A stretch of 64,000 nucleotides of DNA, taken from NCBI GenBank assembly GCA_022829145.1, contig CM040746.1, forward strand, positions 10,786,184-10,850,183, written 5' to 3'. Each line of letters opens with the position of its first letter. Positions within the stretch are counted from its first letter, which is position 1. A program made the position numbers and the translations under genes. Source of the stretch: Albula goreensis (taxonomy: Eukaryota > Chordata > Actinopteri > Albuliformes > Albulidae). The notes under the pieces were generated by a model. The model was given only the letters and a program-made list of their open reading frames with translations, made no database searches and was not told the origin of the DNA. Positions 1-31,699 of this stretch are shown in pieces.

Positions 1-20730
<20,730 letters not shown>

Positions 20731-22330
20731 TCGGCGAGGACCAATTTGGGGAGGAGGAGACAAAGGCAGGGAGTGTCCCACAACCGTGGACCCGTGCCTG
20801 TCTGTTGTGGGAATCCACAGAGCAAAGCATGTATACTTATTTCTCCTGTTTTTGTTATTTCTACTGGCTCATCCCATTTGTAAGGATGGCCACTGTTTTT
20901 TTAAAAGCATGTACCTTTCGGTAATACCTGTTTCAACTTAACACCTGTCTGGAAAATGAAAAAAAACAGAGCAGCACCTTTGAGAAATAAACTCAATCCT
21001 GATACTCCTTTGTACATAAATTGTACAAACAGTCAGTATTTCTTAGGCTATTATAGCAGGACAGCACTATTGCATCTAATCAGAATGGCTTTGCCAAACA
21101 TTTCTGCATGTTTTATATTGTGCGCCATGTGTTGTCAGAAGAGAACAGTCCCCTGAAATAAATTAGGATGTGCAGCATTTTGACCTCCTGTTACATATCC
21201 AGAAACAAAACCTTATCATTTCAGGTATTCTGGAAACATTGCAAAAAAACTCAGGAGTTAACTAGTTACGGTGAAAAGAAAAAATGTATTCCCTCTTATC
21301 AATAGATGTTTTTTTGTTGTTATGGAAGGGTTGATTTTATCTAACAACAACATGCATCTGAAATTAAAAGAGGTTTTAATTTTATTTTGCAATATATAGG
21401 CAGTCGTTAACATGAAGGAAACATTTGGAGCTAAAAACAAAATCAAAAACATTTAAAGATGAGTTGAAAGTTCATAGCATTTTAGACTGCCTTTTTTAGC
21501 TCTGAAACAAGCCCTCTCCACAGATGACACATGCCTTAAGCTACATAGGTGCCATGCTTTAAAATGGGTTGTTTATCCATTTCCATAAAACCAGTCCAGA
21601 TTCATGGAAGACTCTAATGCTATTTGAGGGTAAAGAAAACACACAGCCATCCATGCTTTGTATTTGACCTTATTTTGATTTTGGCTTTAAGCATGTTTTG
21701 TCCTGTGTTTAAAAAGACACTATATTTTTTCCTCGAAAAGGCACACGATTGTTCAGTCACAGTTTTGAGATGAGAACAGCTTAACTATGGGAGAGAGAAT
21801 TGGTCGTCACAGGAGACAGATTACATAGACCTTGTGATTGGTGGACCTACAATGAACTGCCCATCACTTGTCTTGTCAGGACAAATTAAATAATATTGCC
21901 CTCTACAGCAATTGATTCAAACCAGTGAGTCACTGATGAAATATGGTAGCTCCGCCCATTAGTCTTGTGAAAACTGTCAAAACAGAGTATTGTGAGTAAA
22001 TTAAAAATTAAAATAATCAATACCAGATTATTTCCAGTGATTACATATTTCTTATGTTTATCAGTGCATATACATATACATGCATATACATTTCATTTTC
22101 CACATATTTTAGAAAAAGCTTTACAAGGTTTCCAGTTTTATTTATTTTTCATCATTCATAAATCATGATTTAATGAATAAAAATATATGTTAGAACCCAT
22201 GTTAGATTGCTGGGAATCTTCAGTTAATTAAAGAACTTGCAATGTATTAACAAAGAACAATAAAAAACAACAAAAACCCACAGTACCCATTTGAAGAATG
22301 TTTAAAAATGTATCAAACTGTTAATAAAAT
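20731..22330 (+). other. msn: msn 3' UTR with several poly(A) signals
   Basis: AATAAA signals follow the stop codon at 20986, 21157, 22176, 22259 and 22323. ERM transcripts usually have UTRs of more than 1 kb, so the distal signals are plausible ends. The actual cleavage site cannot be told from sequence alone. Confidence 0.6.
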
Positions 22331-22473
22331 ATAAGAAAAGCCAAGTGTTCAAGCGAGTGATCTTTTTGTGTTTGTTTTTTTAGTGAAAAAGTTAATTAAA
22401 TGAAAGTAATTATTGTACATTAAGTATAATTGAGCACTCATACATTTTTAAGTGTATATAGTGCATTATTTAC

Positions 22474-22488
22474 CCACTAGATGGCAGT
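22474..22488 (+). promoter_or_regulatory. CTCF-type motif behind msn
   Basis: CCACTAGATGGCAGT matches the core CTCF consensus (CCASYAGRKGGCRSY) closely. It lies about 150 bp beyond the last msn poly(A) signal, between msn and the mir223 interval. A single motif match can occur by chance. Confidence 0.45.
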
Positions 22489-23269
22489 GCTGATCCAACT
22501 GTTCCAAAACGGCTTTTACTTCCTTGATCTTGAATTAGAACTTGTTTTGGGTTCACATAATGAGCGTACAATACTGTAACAAATGTATTATTGTTCAACC
22601 TTGATATTTAGAATTTCTTATTTCCCAGACATCTCCCCCTCTCCACTGTCAACCTGATACAAAAGTGCAAAGTTGACTGAGTAAATGAGAATTCTGGCCT
22701 GTTGTTTTGGTGCACTGTGCCAAGCAATGGGAAAGAGAATGCCCTCATCTGTCATGTTCCAGATTTGGTAAGCCAAGGAACCAGGGGGACCGTTGCTCAG
22801 ATTTTCAGTTATATGGCTAATGCATGAGTTTCCCAAGTTTCATGCAAATATATTTAAGGCAATTGTCCAAGTATTGTAGAGGGCGTGTGTATTCCAGACT
22901 CCACAAATGTTACATTATATATTTAGCTACATCATTTACTTAGTCCAGTTTGTTCACATGTAATGCATATAATATGGAGTTAGGCCTTTTCTCATGTCTA
23001 TGATTTTCTGTAGTGGTGCATCTACATGGTAGGAGTTGTAATTAACCAAATGACGGTAACAGTAATTGATAATATATATATATATAAAACCTTATACACA
23101 GTCCTCCATGGCACGAGGGTTTATATCACAAAATGTGTGCTGTGGAAAATTGTATTTTTGCTCTACATTTTCTCCTGAAAGCATGAGACAAAAAAGGGGT
23201 GAAAAAGCACTGAGTACACTGTCACTATAAAGTATGAAATAATGGACCAAATTCCTATGCTTAGGGTTG
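22489..23269. other. Intergenic, nothing recognised
   Basis: This is AT-rich sequence with a short (TA)n run near 23074. I see no gene and no clear element. Confidence 0.7.
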
Positions 23270-23905
23270 TAGAGTAGTAATTTGTTTTTGTCTTAAAATA
23301 ATAAGAAATTATGTGCAGTTACTATGTATGATAGAAAAGCCATCAGAAAAGATTTTAAGAGAAGAAAATGGGAAAAGTGTATTTCACTAAACTGAAGTAA
23401 AGACCATAGTCCCACCTCCAAAAAGTGGAAAAATTTGCATTCTTCTGTCCGAAAATGACAGAAAATCATTTACATTTCCTAATTCTGATACAAGAAATCA
23501 TCAGAACTGTTTCCACGGGAAGAAAATGGGAAAAGTGTACTTTATTAAAAATCAAGACAAGACATCAGACTATATAGTCTTACCTTGAAAAAATGAGAAA
23601 GGATGCCTCCTAAAATTGTGGTTTTCCTCCTAAAATGGTCGAAAATCATGTGCATTTACTAATTATGATAGAAAAAGTAGTTCTAATTTTTTCCAAGGCA
23701 AGTAAATGGTAAATTTCACCACAAATCAAGAATAGACATAGGACTATACACTTACCTCCAAAAAGTGATAAAATAGGATACCTCCAAAATGTATAATTTT
23801 GTCTGACAATGTCTCAAAATCATGTGCATTTACTAATTATGATACAAAAAGTTATCAGAAACAGTTCCAAGGGAACTATTGGGAATAGTGTATTTCACCA
23901 AAGGG
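23270..23905. repeat. Diverged tandem repeat, unit about 160-180 bp, four copies
   Basis: The block AATCATGTGCATTTACTAAT, a GATAGAAAAAG-like stretch and ATGGGAAAAGTGTATTTCAC recurs with anchor points near 23368, 23526, 23706 and 23878. The copies differ by many substitutions and small indels, so the array is old. Confidence 0.8.
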
Positions 23906-23929
23906 TTAGATGAGCGATTTGAAGTTCAG

Positions 23930-24115
23930 GGCAGGGGCAGGGTTATTAGTGTTATGGTTATTAGGGATTCAGTTCCAGGTTTGATGAGTGATGCTTTCGG
24001 TTGGGAAGTTGCTTCCTGGTTGGATGATTGATCATTTCCAGGTTGGGGACTCACTCCCGCAGTAGATGAGTGGCCTTGGTTTGGGAAGTCACTTCCAAAT
24101 TAGATACGTGATCAC
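23930..24115. repeat. Degenerate tandem repeat, unit about 45 bp
   Basis: About four loose copies carry the elements GGTTTGATGAGTGAT, TTGGGAAGT and TTCC. It directly follows the 160-180 bp array. Confidence 0.6.
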
Positions 24116-24654
24116 CCTAAACTGTACTTTAAAGCTGTAACAAACAATGACAAACAGGCTCAGTCAACTCAAATTCATAAATAATTATTTTATTTAGAGT
24201 AATTTCTCTAAAATTATGTAGATATTACACTGTTATTACGATGTAAAGTGTTACCAAATATTTGTATCACAACACAGACACCAGATTGATTGGTTTTGTT
24301 AAAAAATGAAACAATGACTGATGTTGCATAATTTAAGTCAAATGGTTTCACAGTTTCTCTGCTCTGCCAAAGCAGAGAAGCCGTATGAATTATATATAAT
24401 TAAATACAGTGGAATTTATGATGGAGTGAAAGAGATTGTTTTGTTTGTTATGCAGTAGCAACAGGTGTGGGGTTATGTAATATGTAATTAAAGGTCACCA
24501 CACTACCTTACATATTACTGACTGCTGCTGTGGCTACTGTCATCATCACAAATGAAAGTCTTTTTGGATTATTTTTGGTTTTATCTCTGAGCGAAACTGA
24601 ATGTTTATTCATGTTTTAGCAATGCTAACCAGACATGCTAATGATGAAGCTGTC

Positions 24655-25160
24655 TATGTGTGTGTATGTATCTGTCTGTGATTGATGCATATGATTGAAT
24701 ATGTGTGCATGCATGTGTATGTGGTTGTATATTGTGAGTGCGGGGGCGCTTTTCTGAGTGTGTGTATGTTTGCATATGAGTGTATGTGCATGGATTTGTG
24801 TGTGTATGTGTATTTGCTTGTGTGTGTGTGAGTGTGTGTGTGCATATGTGCACATATCTGTATGTGAGTGTGTGTGTGCATATGTGCACATATCTGTGTG
24901 TGTGTGTGCAGTGTGTGTGTGTGCATATGTGCACATATCTGTGTGTGAGTGTGTGTGTGCATATGTGCACATATCTGTGTGTGAGTGTGTGTGTGTGCAT
25001 ATGTGCACATATCTGTGTGTGAGTGTGTGTGTGTGCATATGTGCACATATCTGTGTGTGAGTGTGTGTGTGTGCATATGTGCACATATCTGTGTGTGAGT
25101 TTGTGTGTGCATATGTGCACATATCTGTGTGTGAGTGTGTGTGTGTGTGCACGTGTGGGT
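24655..25160. repeat. TG-rich minisatellite with eight copies of a 14-bp palindrome
   Basis: Within interrupted TG repeats, the perfect palindrome ATATGTGCACATAT occurs eight times between 24843 and 25125, spaced 36 to 42 bp apart by GTGTGTGAGTG sequence. Long open frames of His-Thr or Val-Cys type on either strand are by-products of the repeat. Confidence 0.93.
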
Positions 25161-28100
25161 GTGTACGGGTAAGAACAGACACACGTACACATATGCCGCC
25201 AACATCACTGTCGAAATTCCATTGTAACTGATGTATCTGATTCCTGGGGAAGAATGGATGAAAGAGAGGTTTAGTGAAGGGGAGAGGATGCAAAAGAGGG
25301 GAAGGGTCTGTAATTTAGTGGACAGGAGAGGTGAAGGCAGCTCTTTATGAGACAAAATGAATTTCTTCTCCAGGTCAGGGTTAATGGCTGGAAGATGATC
25401 TGAAACACCTTTCTTGCCAAATCCTCGTTTTAACTCTAATCATTTCCATCACTTTCAGACGTCAGACGCATTAATGACCTGCCTCCAGCCATAGCAACAT
25501 AACCCCCGTGAAGCTGAGGTCATGTGGGGCTGCCTGATGAATTCATCAATGGGGGGGTTTGGGGGAGGGGTTGTGTAATAATCCATTCAATATGTTTTCT
25601 GTTTGAAAAATTAACAAGATAAAAGGACTTCATTGGCTCCAAATAAATACGAGAAGAAGTGTGTGAATGGCCTTATGAAAAATTAACTCATGTCTAAGCT
25701 GGCCCATTCCTGGTTTGGAGACTGCTGCAGTCAGTGTTTGAGAGATTTGACTGTCTGGATCCTCTTCCCCTGTGTTACCTAGCTTATGGCTCATCTTTCA
25801 GCTTAGACCATATTTCTGTCGCTCACTGATCTCTGCCCTGCCCGGGGAGGACACCATTTGGTAGCTGTACAGACATTCTGAGAGACAGTGGGACAGATAC
25901 AGCTAAGACACTGCAATGAGAGGAGATTGTGATTGAGATGAGAAACTATACGGCAGAGATCTCCTTCAGCCCTGCCATTCTCTCCTAATGGGCCACAGTA
26001 TCTGCAGGTTTAACTCCAGTCCAAGAAGGCTTCAGTGTCTGCAGACTTAACTGCAGTCCAAGAAGGCTATATTTTCTAGTTTAACTCTGGGTCCTGCAGG
26101 GCCACAGCGTCTGCAGGTTTATAGCTTTTTGTGGTTTCATAGTTTAGGCCTCAGAAACAAGGTATATGGTCTCTTATATATATGGGGGGCAATCACTGCT
26201 GAAGTAGTCACCCAAAACCAGCATAGAACAACCCTCAGAAGAGTCCTGAGACAGACACCAACCACCTCCACCAACGCAACACTCCCCGCGAGCTTGCCAT
26301 GTGGCACGGCGGACGGCTGCAGTGTGTGTGGGTTTTAATACATTTCAGCACATGGAGCCTCTCTACTGTTTCTCACAGCTTAACGTCTGTTTTCTCCCCA
26401 TGATTGCTTTCATCCAACACCTCTCTATTTCTGGCTGATTTCAGCCACAGTCAGGCCTACAGTCTTCATCGTGTGACCCAAGGGTAACTATGTGTGAAAG
26501 TTGTTAGGTTCTTGGAACAAGGAAGAAAGCTCATGCCTAGATGTCCACATGTAATTAAGCTCATTTGTCTGCACAGAAGACAACGTTCTGAGCCCCCTTC
26601 AGGACAGGAGTACTCAATATTATCAGAGAAGGGCCATTTTCTTGTTCTTGCTAAGCTCTTATGTGCAACTTCTTCAAAATAGCATGTCTTTGTCTCTCTT
26701 TCAATTTTATTTGTCCAGCAGTTTTTAGATGAACCTTGTTGTGAAGTGTTACATAGATCCCAGTCTTGGGACTGGCCCAAAGTAAGCCAAGGGCAACAAT
26801 AGAATGGAAAGCTTCCTGGCTTAAAAAGAAGAAACCTTGAGCAGAACCTGGCTCAGAGGGTAAGCCCATCTGCTTCTGGTCAGTATTGGGGATATCCTTA
26901 ATGAGTATATTAGTACAAACTGACTGGTTGCTAAAAGGCTGATTGGCAGGGTTTCTGGCATGGACAATCAGAGGAGCTGATACAGGAAGCCAGCTTAAAG
27001 CCATTTAATGTACCGCGGAGTAAAGCAGACTGTTCCTGGTGCAGCTATGTGTTACGAAGCTACAAGCCACGTTTCAAGCCATATATGGCTCGAGGTCTGT
27101 ATTGGCGAGGCAAGAGTCACTCTGCCTCAACCACGGAGCACCAAGCACCAGGGGTTAAGTTGGATGTGCTGTCTTCTAGGTGCCTCTGCAGCTCAGCTGG
27201 GTGCCTGCAGGAGTTGTGAATTGTTCATAAGTCGTTTTTGTGCTCCTACAATGCTAAAGGTGATATGCAGTTAGTGTAATGCATGCATGTGTAAAAAGAA
27301 GTGAGGGACAGTCATGAATCATGTGACTCAGAGGACTCACATTTGCAGGGCTTCCTCCTTCTTAGTCTGTGGGAAGCAGTCATCCTATGGGGCTAATGTA
27401 TGGTAACTCAATTTACATATACACAAATTTATATACATTTATGTGTATATAATACTAAATAACTATACTTTATTTTTAATGGGAATGTAAACAAACAACA
27501 ACAGTAATAATAATAATAATAATAATGACAGTGGACCAAAATTTCTTCTCATCTCTAACCATTAGCTTGGCAGAAATTTTGTCAGAACGCAGGCTGTGAG
27601 CTATTGGGCGGTAAGCTGACAGTTTAAATTCATCTGATTCTCTTACACAACTTTGTTCCTCAGAAAAGCATAATGCTGCAGCGGAGGAAGTTCAGCACTT
27701 CTCTTTTACAAGGTGACTGGGTAACCGAACAGCTATGTTGAAATACTGGCCATATTCGCTGCCCCTTATTCAGATGTTTTTTCTATATAGTAATTTAAAT
27801 AGCTGCCGGGTGTATGAACCCTCACTTAAACTTTCCACACATCTAATTTAATTCAATGTCAATGCAATTTGGGCTTCAGGCCTACTTTTAAACTCCATGT
27901 GTGCATCATCTAAAATTCAAATTATACATGATGCACATGTTTGATGTTAATATTTTAAATAAGAAATAAGACTTGACGCTTTATATACTGTACATGTATG
28001 ATAAAATAATCAAGTCTTAGTTTTGCTTAAAATATTGACCATTGTAGCTTGTAAAACCCTTTTCTGTTTTGGAAAATTGTCTGTGATCCAAAGTCTTTTG

Positions 28101-28460
28101 TTTTTTTTTTTTTTTTCTTCACAAACTTGTTAAGAGTTAAATGCTTGCAGATACACATTTAGCCAATGCCTGACCCAGTTAAGTGATCTTAACACAAGAT
28201 GCTAGATTGGGGACATGGGGTACCGAATTAGGAAAGAAGAACTGAACTCCAGTGCTAGTGACTCTTGTCATAGCCAGTGAATGACACCACTTGGAACAGA
28301 GCCTGGGGCCTGGACTGTATCCATGGTGAGCATTTTCACCAACTGCACCAATCAGCAACCAAATTTAAGTCACATATGTCTTTTATCAGAAGGGGCAAAG
28401 GACTCATGTACAGGGGACGCAATTGCAGACTAACCTAAGTACTTAATGCATTGAAAACCT
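25161..28460. other. Intergenic; mostly nothing recognised
   Basis: I see no gene here. Contents are a G-rich run near 25550, a dispersed CTGCAGGTTT repeat at about 25985-26120 and an AAT microsatellite at about 27504-27526. The reading frames in this stretch are short, lack splice signals and resemble no family I know. Confidence 0.65.
25985..26120. repeat. Dispersed repeat with GCCACAGTATCTGCAGGTTT units
   Basis: Three consecutive related units (CACAGTATCTGCAGGTTTAA, TCAGTGTCTGCAGACTTAAC, CACAGCGTCTGCAGGTTTAT) lie here. The same motif appears near 6550 and 18370-18450, and inverted at 35017-35109, so it is a family spread through the window. Confidence 0.7.
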
Positions 28461-28464
28461 TGTG

Positions 28465-28600
28465 GAATAGTGGTTTAGAGGTTAAGTAACAGGCTTTTTT
28501 AACTTAGAGATTGCAGGTTTAATTCCCATGTGTGCCACTCTTGAGCAAGGTGCTTAAATATCCACAGCTGGATGACGCTGTAAGAGTAAATCCATCTGTC
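28465..28600 (+). mobile_element. tRNA-derived SINE remnant
   Basis: GTGGTTTAGAGGTTAAGT resembles an A box and GCAGGTTTAATTCCC a B box of RNA polymerase III promoters. They are followed by the common fish SINE phrase TTGAGCAAGGTGCTTAAAT. Confidence 0.65.
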
Positions 28601-28990
28601 AGGGTGAAACAAGTGTGGCTAATCCCACATCAAAAGGCATTTCCTCAGATGTAATCTTGGTCAGGGAAACCCTTCCCTGTCTTAGACGCTTCCTGAAATG
28701 TGCAACATAGTACAATGGAAGCAGAGTGGGAGCCCTTTGTGAAATCGCAGCAGTCTGTGTGGAGAGCCGTTGTGGCCCCTGCTGCAGTGATCGTATTGGG
28801 TTTAGCCATGGGCATTGCAGCCGTGGGGCACGCGGGGACATTTTTATGGATCATCATCCAACACAACTTATGCCTGTACATCTGTCTTGCTAATGCTCTG
28901 TCTGCACCGGGATTCAAACCAATGGCGCCGGGTTGAGGGGTTGGATGCACTAACCACTAAGCTAACATTTATTGTGTTTGTGACATTACT
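28600..28990 (-). mobile_element. tRNA-like SINE-type element, minus strand
   Basis: Read on the minus strand, GTTAGCTTAGTGGTTAGTGC (28953-28972 region) resembles a tRNA A-box half and GGTTTGAATCCCGGTGC a B box. The body continues down to about 28600, where it meets the oppositely oriented SINE. I cannot name the family. Confidence 0.55.
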
Positions 28991-29849
28991 GCCCCACTAT
29001 TATTGAAGTCCACGAGCCACCAGTGCCTCTCACATTAAATATCCTATTTTCACATTTTAAACACACACATCTGTTTTCTTGTTTTGCAAACCTGTGGCCT
29101 ACCAACACATATTTACAAACATTATCGGCCTGTATGAGAATAACAGTCTTGCTGTGCTATATTTGTCTCTGTGAATTTTGAGTGGTGAAATATGAAAATC
29201 TCATGATTTATTTCTTTGAATATGGGAGATGGCCGTCATCGGGTTAATTCGAGCAATGCCTAATCAGAATGTAGCTGCATACATATTTTTTCACTTGTAT
29301 TTCTTCATTCAGAAAGGGCAGTTACTTTATTTCCAAATGATTGTAATACTTGTGCAATTCCTTGTTCATGAGGATATCTTGAGATGCATTTTATAGCATG
29401 TAGGCTAAGCTAATTTTAACATTCGTGTTTGTGTGGGTCAAGTACGCAAAGAGTCAGTGAGCAGTGAGCTACTCACAGCTTTGTCCCTCCAGCTTTAAGA
29501 ATGCTTGATATGCCCCTGGCTTTAGCAGCTTTGCACCATACTGCATGCTCTGTAGCAGGAACATCAGTCTCTAAGTTTTAACACATCTCTGCTTCTCTCT
29601 TCCTTGCTTAACTATATGGACCATAATGAAAATTTTCACGGGTGCTACATTTTATGAAAATAAGGCAATGGACATTTTCATTTGTGTTCATGATTATTAA
29701 TGTAATCATAATCGTTGCTATATTCATGTAAAAGTTTTGACTGGCAACGTTACATCTGTTTATTTCATAAGAGTGGTTATCTGTTTTAAATGTCGGCAAG
29801 AATTGTACAGTGCAAAAGAGAGAAATGTCATTGAATTATGAACAAGTAA
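28991..29849. other. Intergenic, nothing recognised
   Basis: This is AT-rich sequence between the SINE pair and the candidate mir223 promoter island. I see no gene. Confidence 0.6.
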
Positions 29850-30290
29850 AACAACATTGGCAAAGAGAGCTACACAAGCGAATTGGCTTTTTTTAATTTG
29901 CAGATGAGCCACAATCAAATTGAAACAGTAGTGAGTGTGGCAACACTGACACTTTGTCACTCTGGTCATGGTTACTTCCTGTCTGCTAACCTCAAAGGCA
30001 GTCACGCCAAAAAGCTCAACTTCCTCTTTCTGGAACTGCCTGATAAGAACCTGAAACACGGGGACTCCACACACTCTTTCACCCTGTGCTCTGCTGAGAA
30101 GAGCACCCTGAACCTTCAGCCCCATGGGTATGGACCACCAGACCAGGCTATGTCCATCAGGTATGTACCGGAGACACATCAACAACCCATGCAGCAGATA
30201 CTAAGGGGTCCAGGATATTACCGCCCACCAGCAAAGATCCTCAACCTGCATTTCAGGTTTACCTACTGTGTTGGTAATGTCTTTTGCCGC
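29850..30290 (+). promoter_or_regulatory. Candidate promoter or first exon of the mir223 primary transcript
   Basis: This island is richer in GC than its flanks and lies 1.3 to 1.7 kb upstream of the miR-223 hairpin on the same strand. It holds AACTTCCTCTTT (30018-30029; reverse AAAGAGGAAGTT, a near-perfect PU.1 site), ACTTCCTGT (29974-29982, ETS type), TGATAAG (30041-30047, GATA type) and TTGGCAAA (29860 region, NFI or C/EBP-like half site). Mammalian miR-223 is known to be driven by PU.1, C/EBP and NFI-A. A possible acceptor (tttgcag before 29904) and donor (CATCAG|gtatgt at 30161) frame 257 bp. An open frame exists on both strands but resembles no protein I know, so I do not call a coding gene. 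Confidence 0.35.
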
Positions 30291-31545
30291 ATACAATAGC
30301 ATTTTGTGTTATTATCCCTAGTTAAATTGTAAATGGAAGAGCGCAACAGAGTAACATTCCATTTCTTTGATCCAAACAGTGGTATAACATGATCTTGGGT
30401 TTGTGCAAATACTCTGAGACACTTAATTAGCACTGGCCAAGATCATGGTTGTACCAGCTGTCCTAGGATAAAGTTCATCAAAACTTTAAAACATTCTGGG
30501 TCCTCAGGATCATTTTTTTGTGATTTTTTTAAATGTGATATTTCCTCAAATAAGTTAAGGTAAGTAAGTTGTATTGGTGAAAACTTTCTCATCCTTCATC
30601 ATCAGATACAGATAACAGAGAACATAAGACAGAGCAAGAGAAAGAGGTCTTAAAGGTACTTTGAATGTGTTTGAGCAAGAGTTGTTAAACCTAAGTGCTA
30701 CAGAGGGCCATCTGAAAGCAAGCTTTCATTTCGACGAAATTAATTACTGCTGGCTTAATCAGTTCAATTGCTTGTTCTGCTCACTGAGTTTCTCATTCCG
30801 TCATTACCTCCACTAATGAGGAAACAGATTTGATAGATGCAGACATGGTCATTGTTTGGGTGTGTAATATTCATCTAAAGTCATGGGAGAGTGTTAGCTT
30901 GACCAGTTGCTGCAGGTTTATTCAAAACTGTGTGGTGTCAATTTCAGTTTGACAGCTATGAAAGTAACATCTACGTTCCAAACTTCAACACTGTAAATGT
31001 TTAAAACTGACAGCAATTAAATAGCAATTAAAGACAATTAAAAAAAAAAATCATTCCAGCTTTCAAAAAATATCTTGCATCTAAAAAAAAATTTTTCAGG
31101 AAATGAGAAAGTCTATTTTAATATCAGAATGGCACATGGAGGTTTGCAGAAATTATTTCAGTCAAGAGCAGCAACAGAACACAACTGCTGACGTGAGCAT
31201 TCTTATTCATGCGTCAAAAAAACGACAACTGTGATACAATTTTTTTTTGAAACCTTTATGTAAAAATAAAGTTGGCAGTTAATGCTGGAACTTTTCTATT
31301 TTGTTTCAGTTTATGGTTTTATTTTCTCCAGCCACTCTGAAGATCCCGAAGATGTATTAAACTTCACCAAGGTGTATAACTGAACAGAGAGATTCATGGT
31401 ATATCTGTATTAAAAGTTTGAATCTGTTTACAACAGGAGGCTGCTTCCTGTTAAGGTGATCTTAATTCCTCTTTTCTCCCCTGCTCTCAGAAAGTTTTAG
31501 CTGGCCTCCCGAGAGACAGCATCAGCGTCAGGCGAATGAATGCAC
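30291..31545 (+). other. Upstream part of the presumed mir223 primary transcript
   Basis: This is AT-rich sequence with short A-runs near 31040 and 31090 and no coding signature. If the island upstream is the promoter, this would be transcribed or intronic. Confidence 0.35.
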
Positions 31546-31637
31546 TGACCTTCACACTGTGTGTATTTGACAAGCTGAGCTCGACACTCGGCATGGCAAA
31601 GGGTGTCAGTTTATCAAATACCCCAAGTGTGAGGTTA
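31546..31637 (+). ncRNA. mir223: mir-223 precursor hairpin
   Basis: A long imperfect hairpin pairs 31546-31590 with 31597-31637. The 3' arm product at 31604-31625 begins TGTCAGTTTATC and ends AAATACCCCA. It equals vertebrate miR-223-3p except for A in place of G at position 10; the seed GUCAGUU is intact. The 5' arm at 31560-31581 begins TGTGTATTTGACAAGCTGAG and matches miR-223-5p. The change at position 10 turns a C-G pair of the stem into a C-A mismatch. miR-223 is a myeloid microRNA controlling neutrophil and macrophage development. Its place between msn and ar on the same strand matches human Xq12, which supports orthology. The open frames on both strands over this site mirror each other because they are the hairpin arms. 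Confidence 0.95.
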
Positions 31638-31677
31638 CTCCACATCCACAGCGAGGCCCGTCGTCTCTCCTTATCAA

Positions 31678-31691
31678 CCACCAGGGGGACC
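31678..31691 (+). promoter_or_regulatory. Weak CTCF-like motif beside mir223
   Basis: CCACCAGGGGGACC matches the CTCF core except for A in the usual GGC. It lies about 40 bp behind the hairpin. It may be chance. Confidence 0.25.
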
Positions 31692-31699
31692 AGGAGCAC

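Noticed and set aside
24625-25355. Long His-Thr-rich and Cys-Val-rich reading frames
   Set aside because: They are translations of TG/CA repeats. The same holds for similar frames at 17333-17884, 34028-34613, 34870-35103 and 47845-48229.
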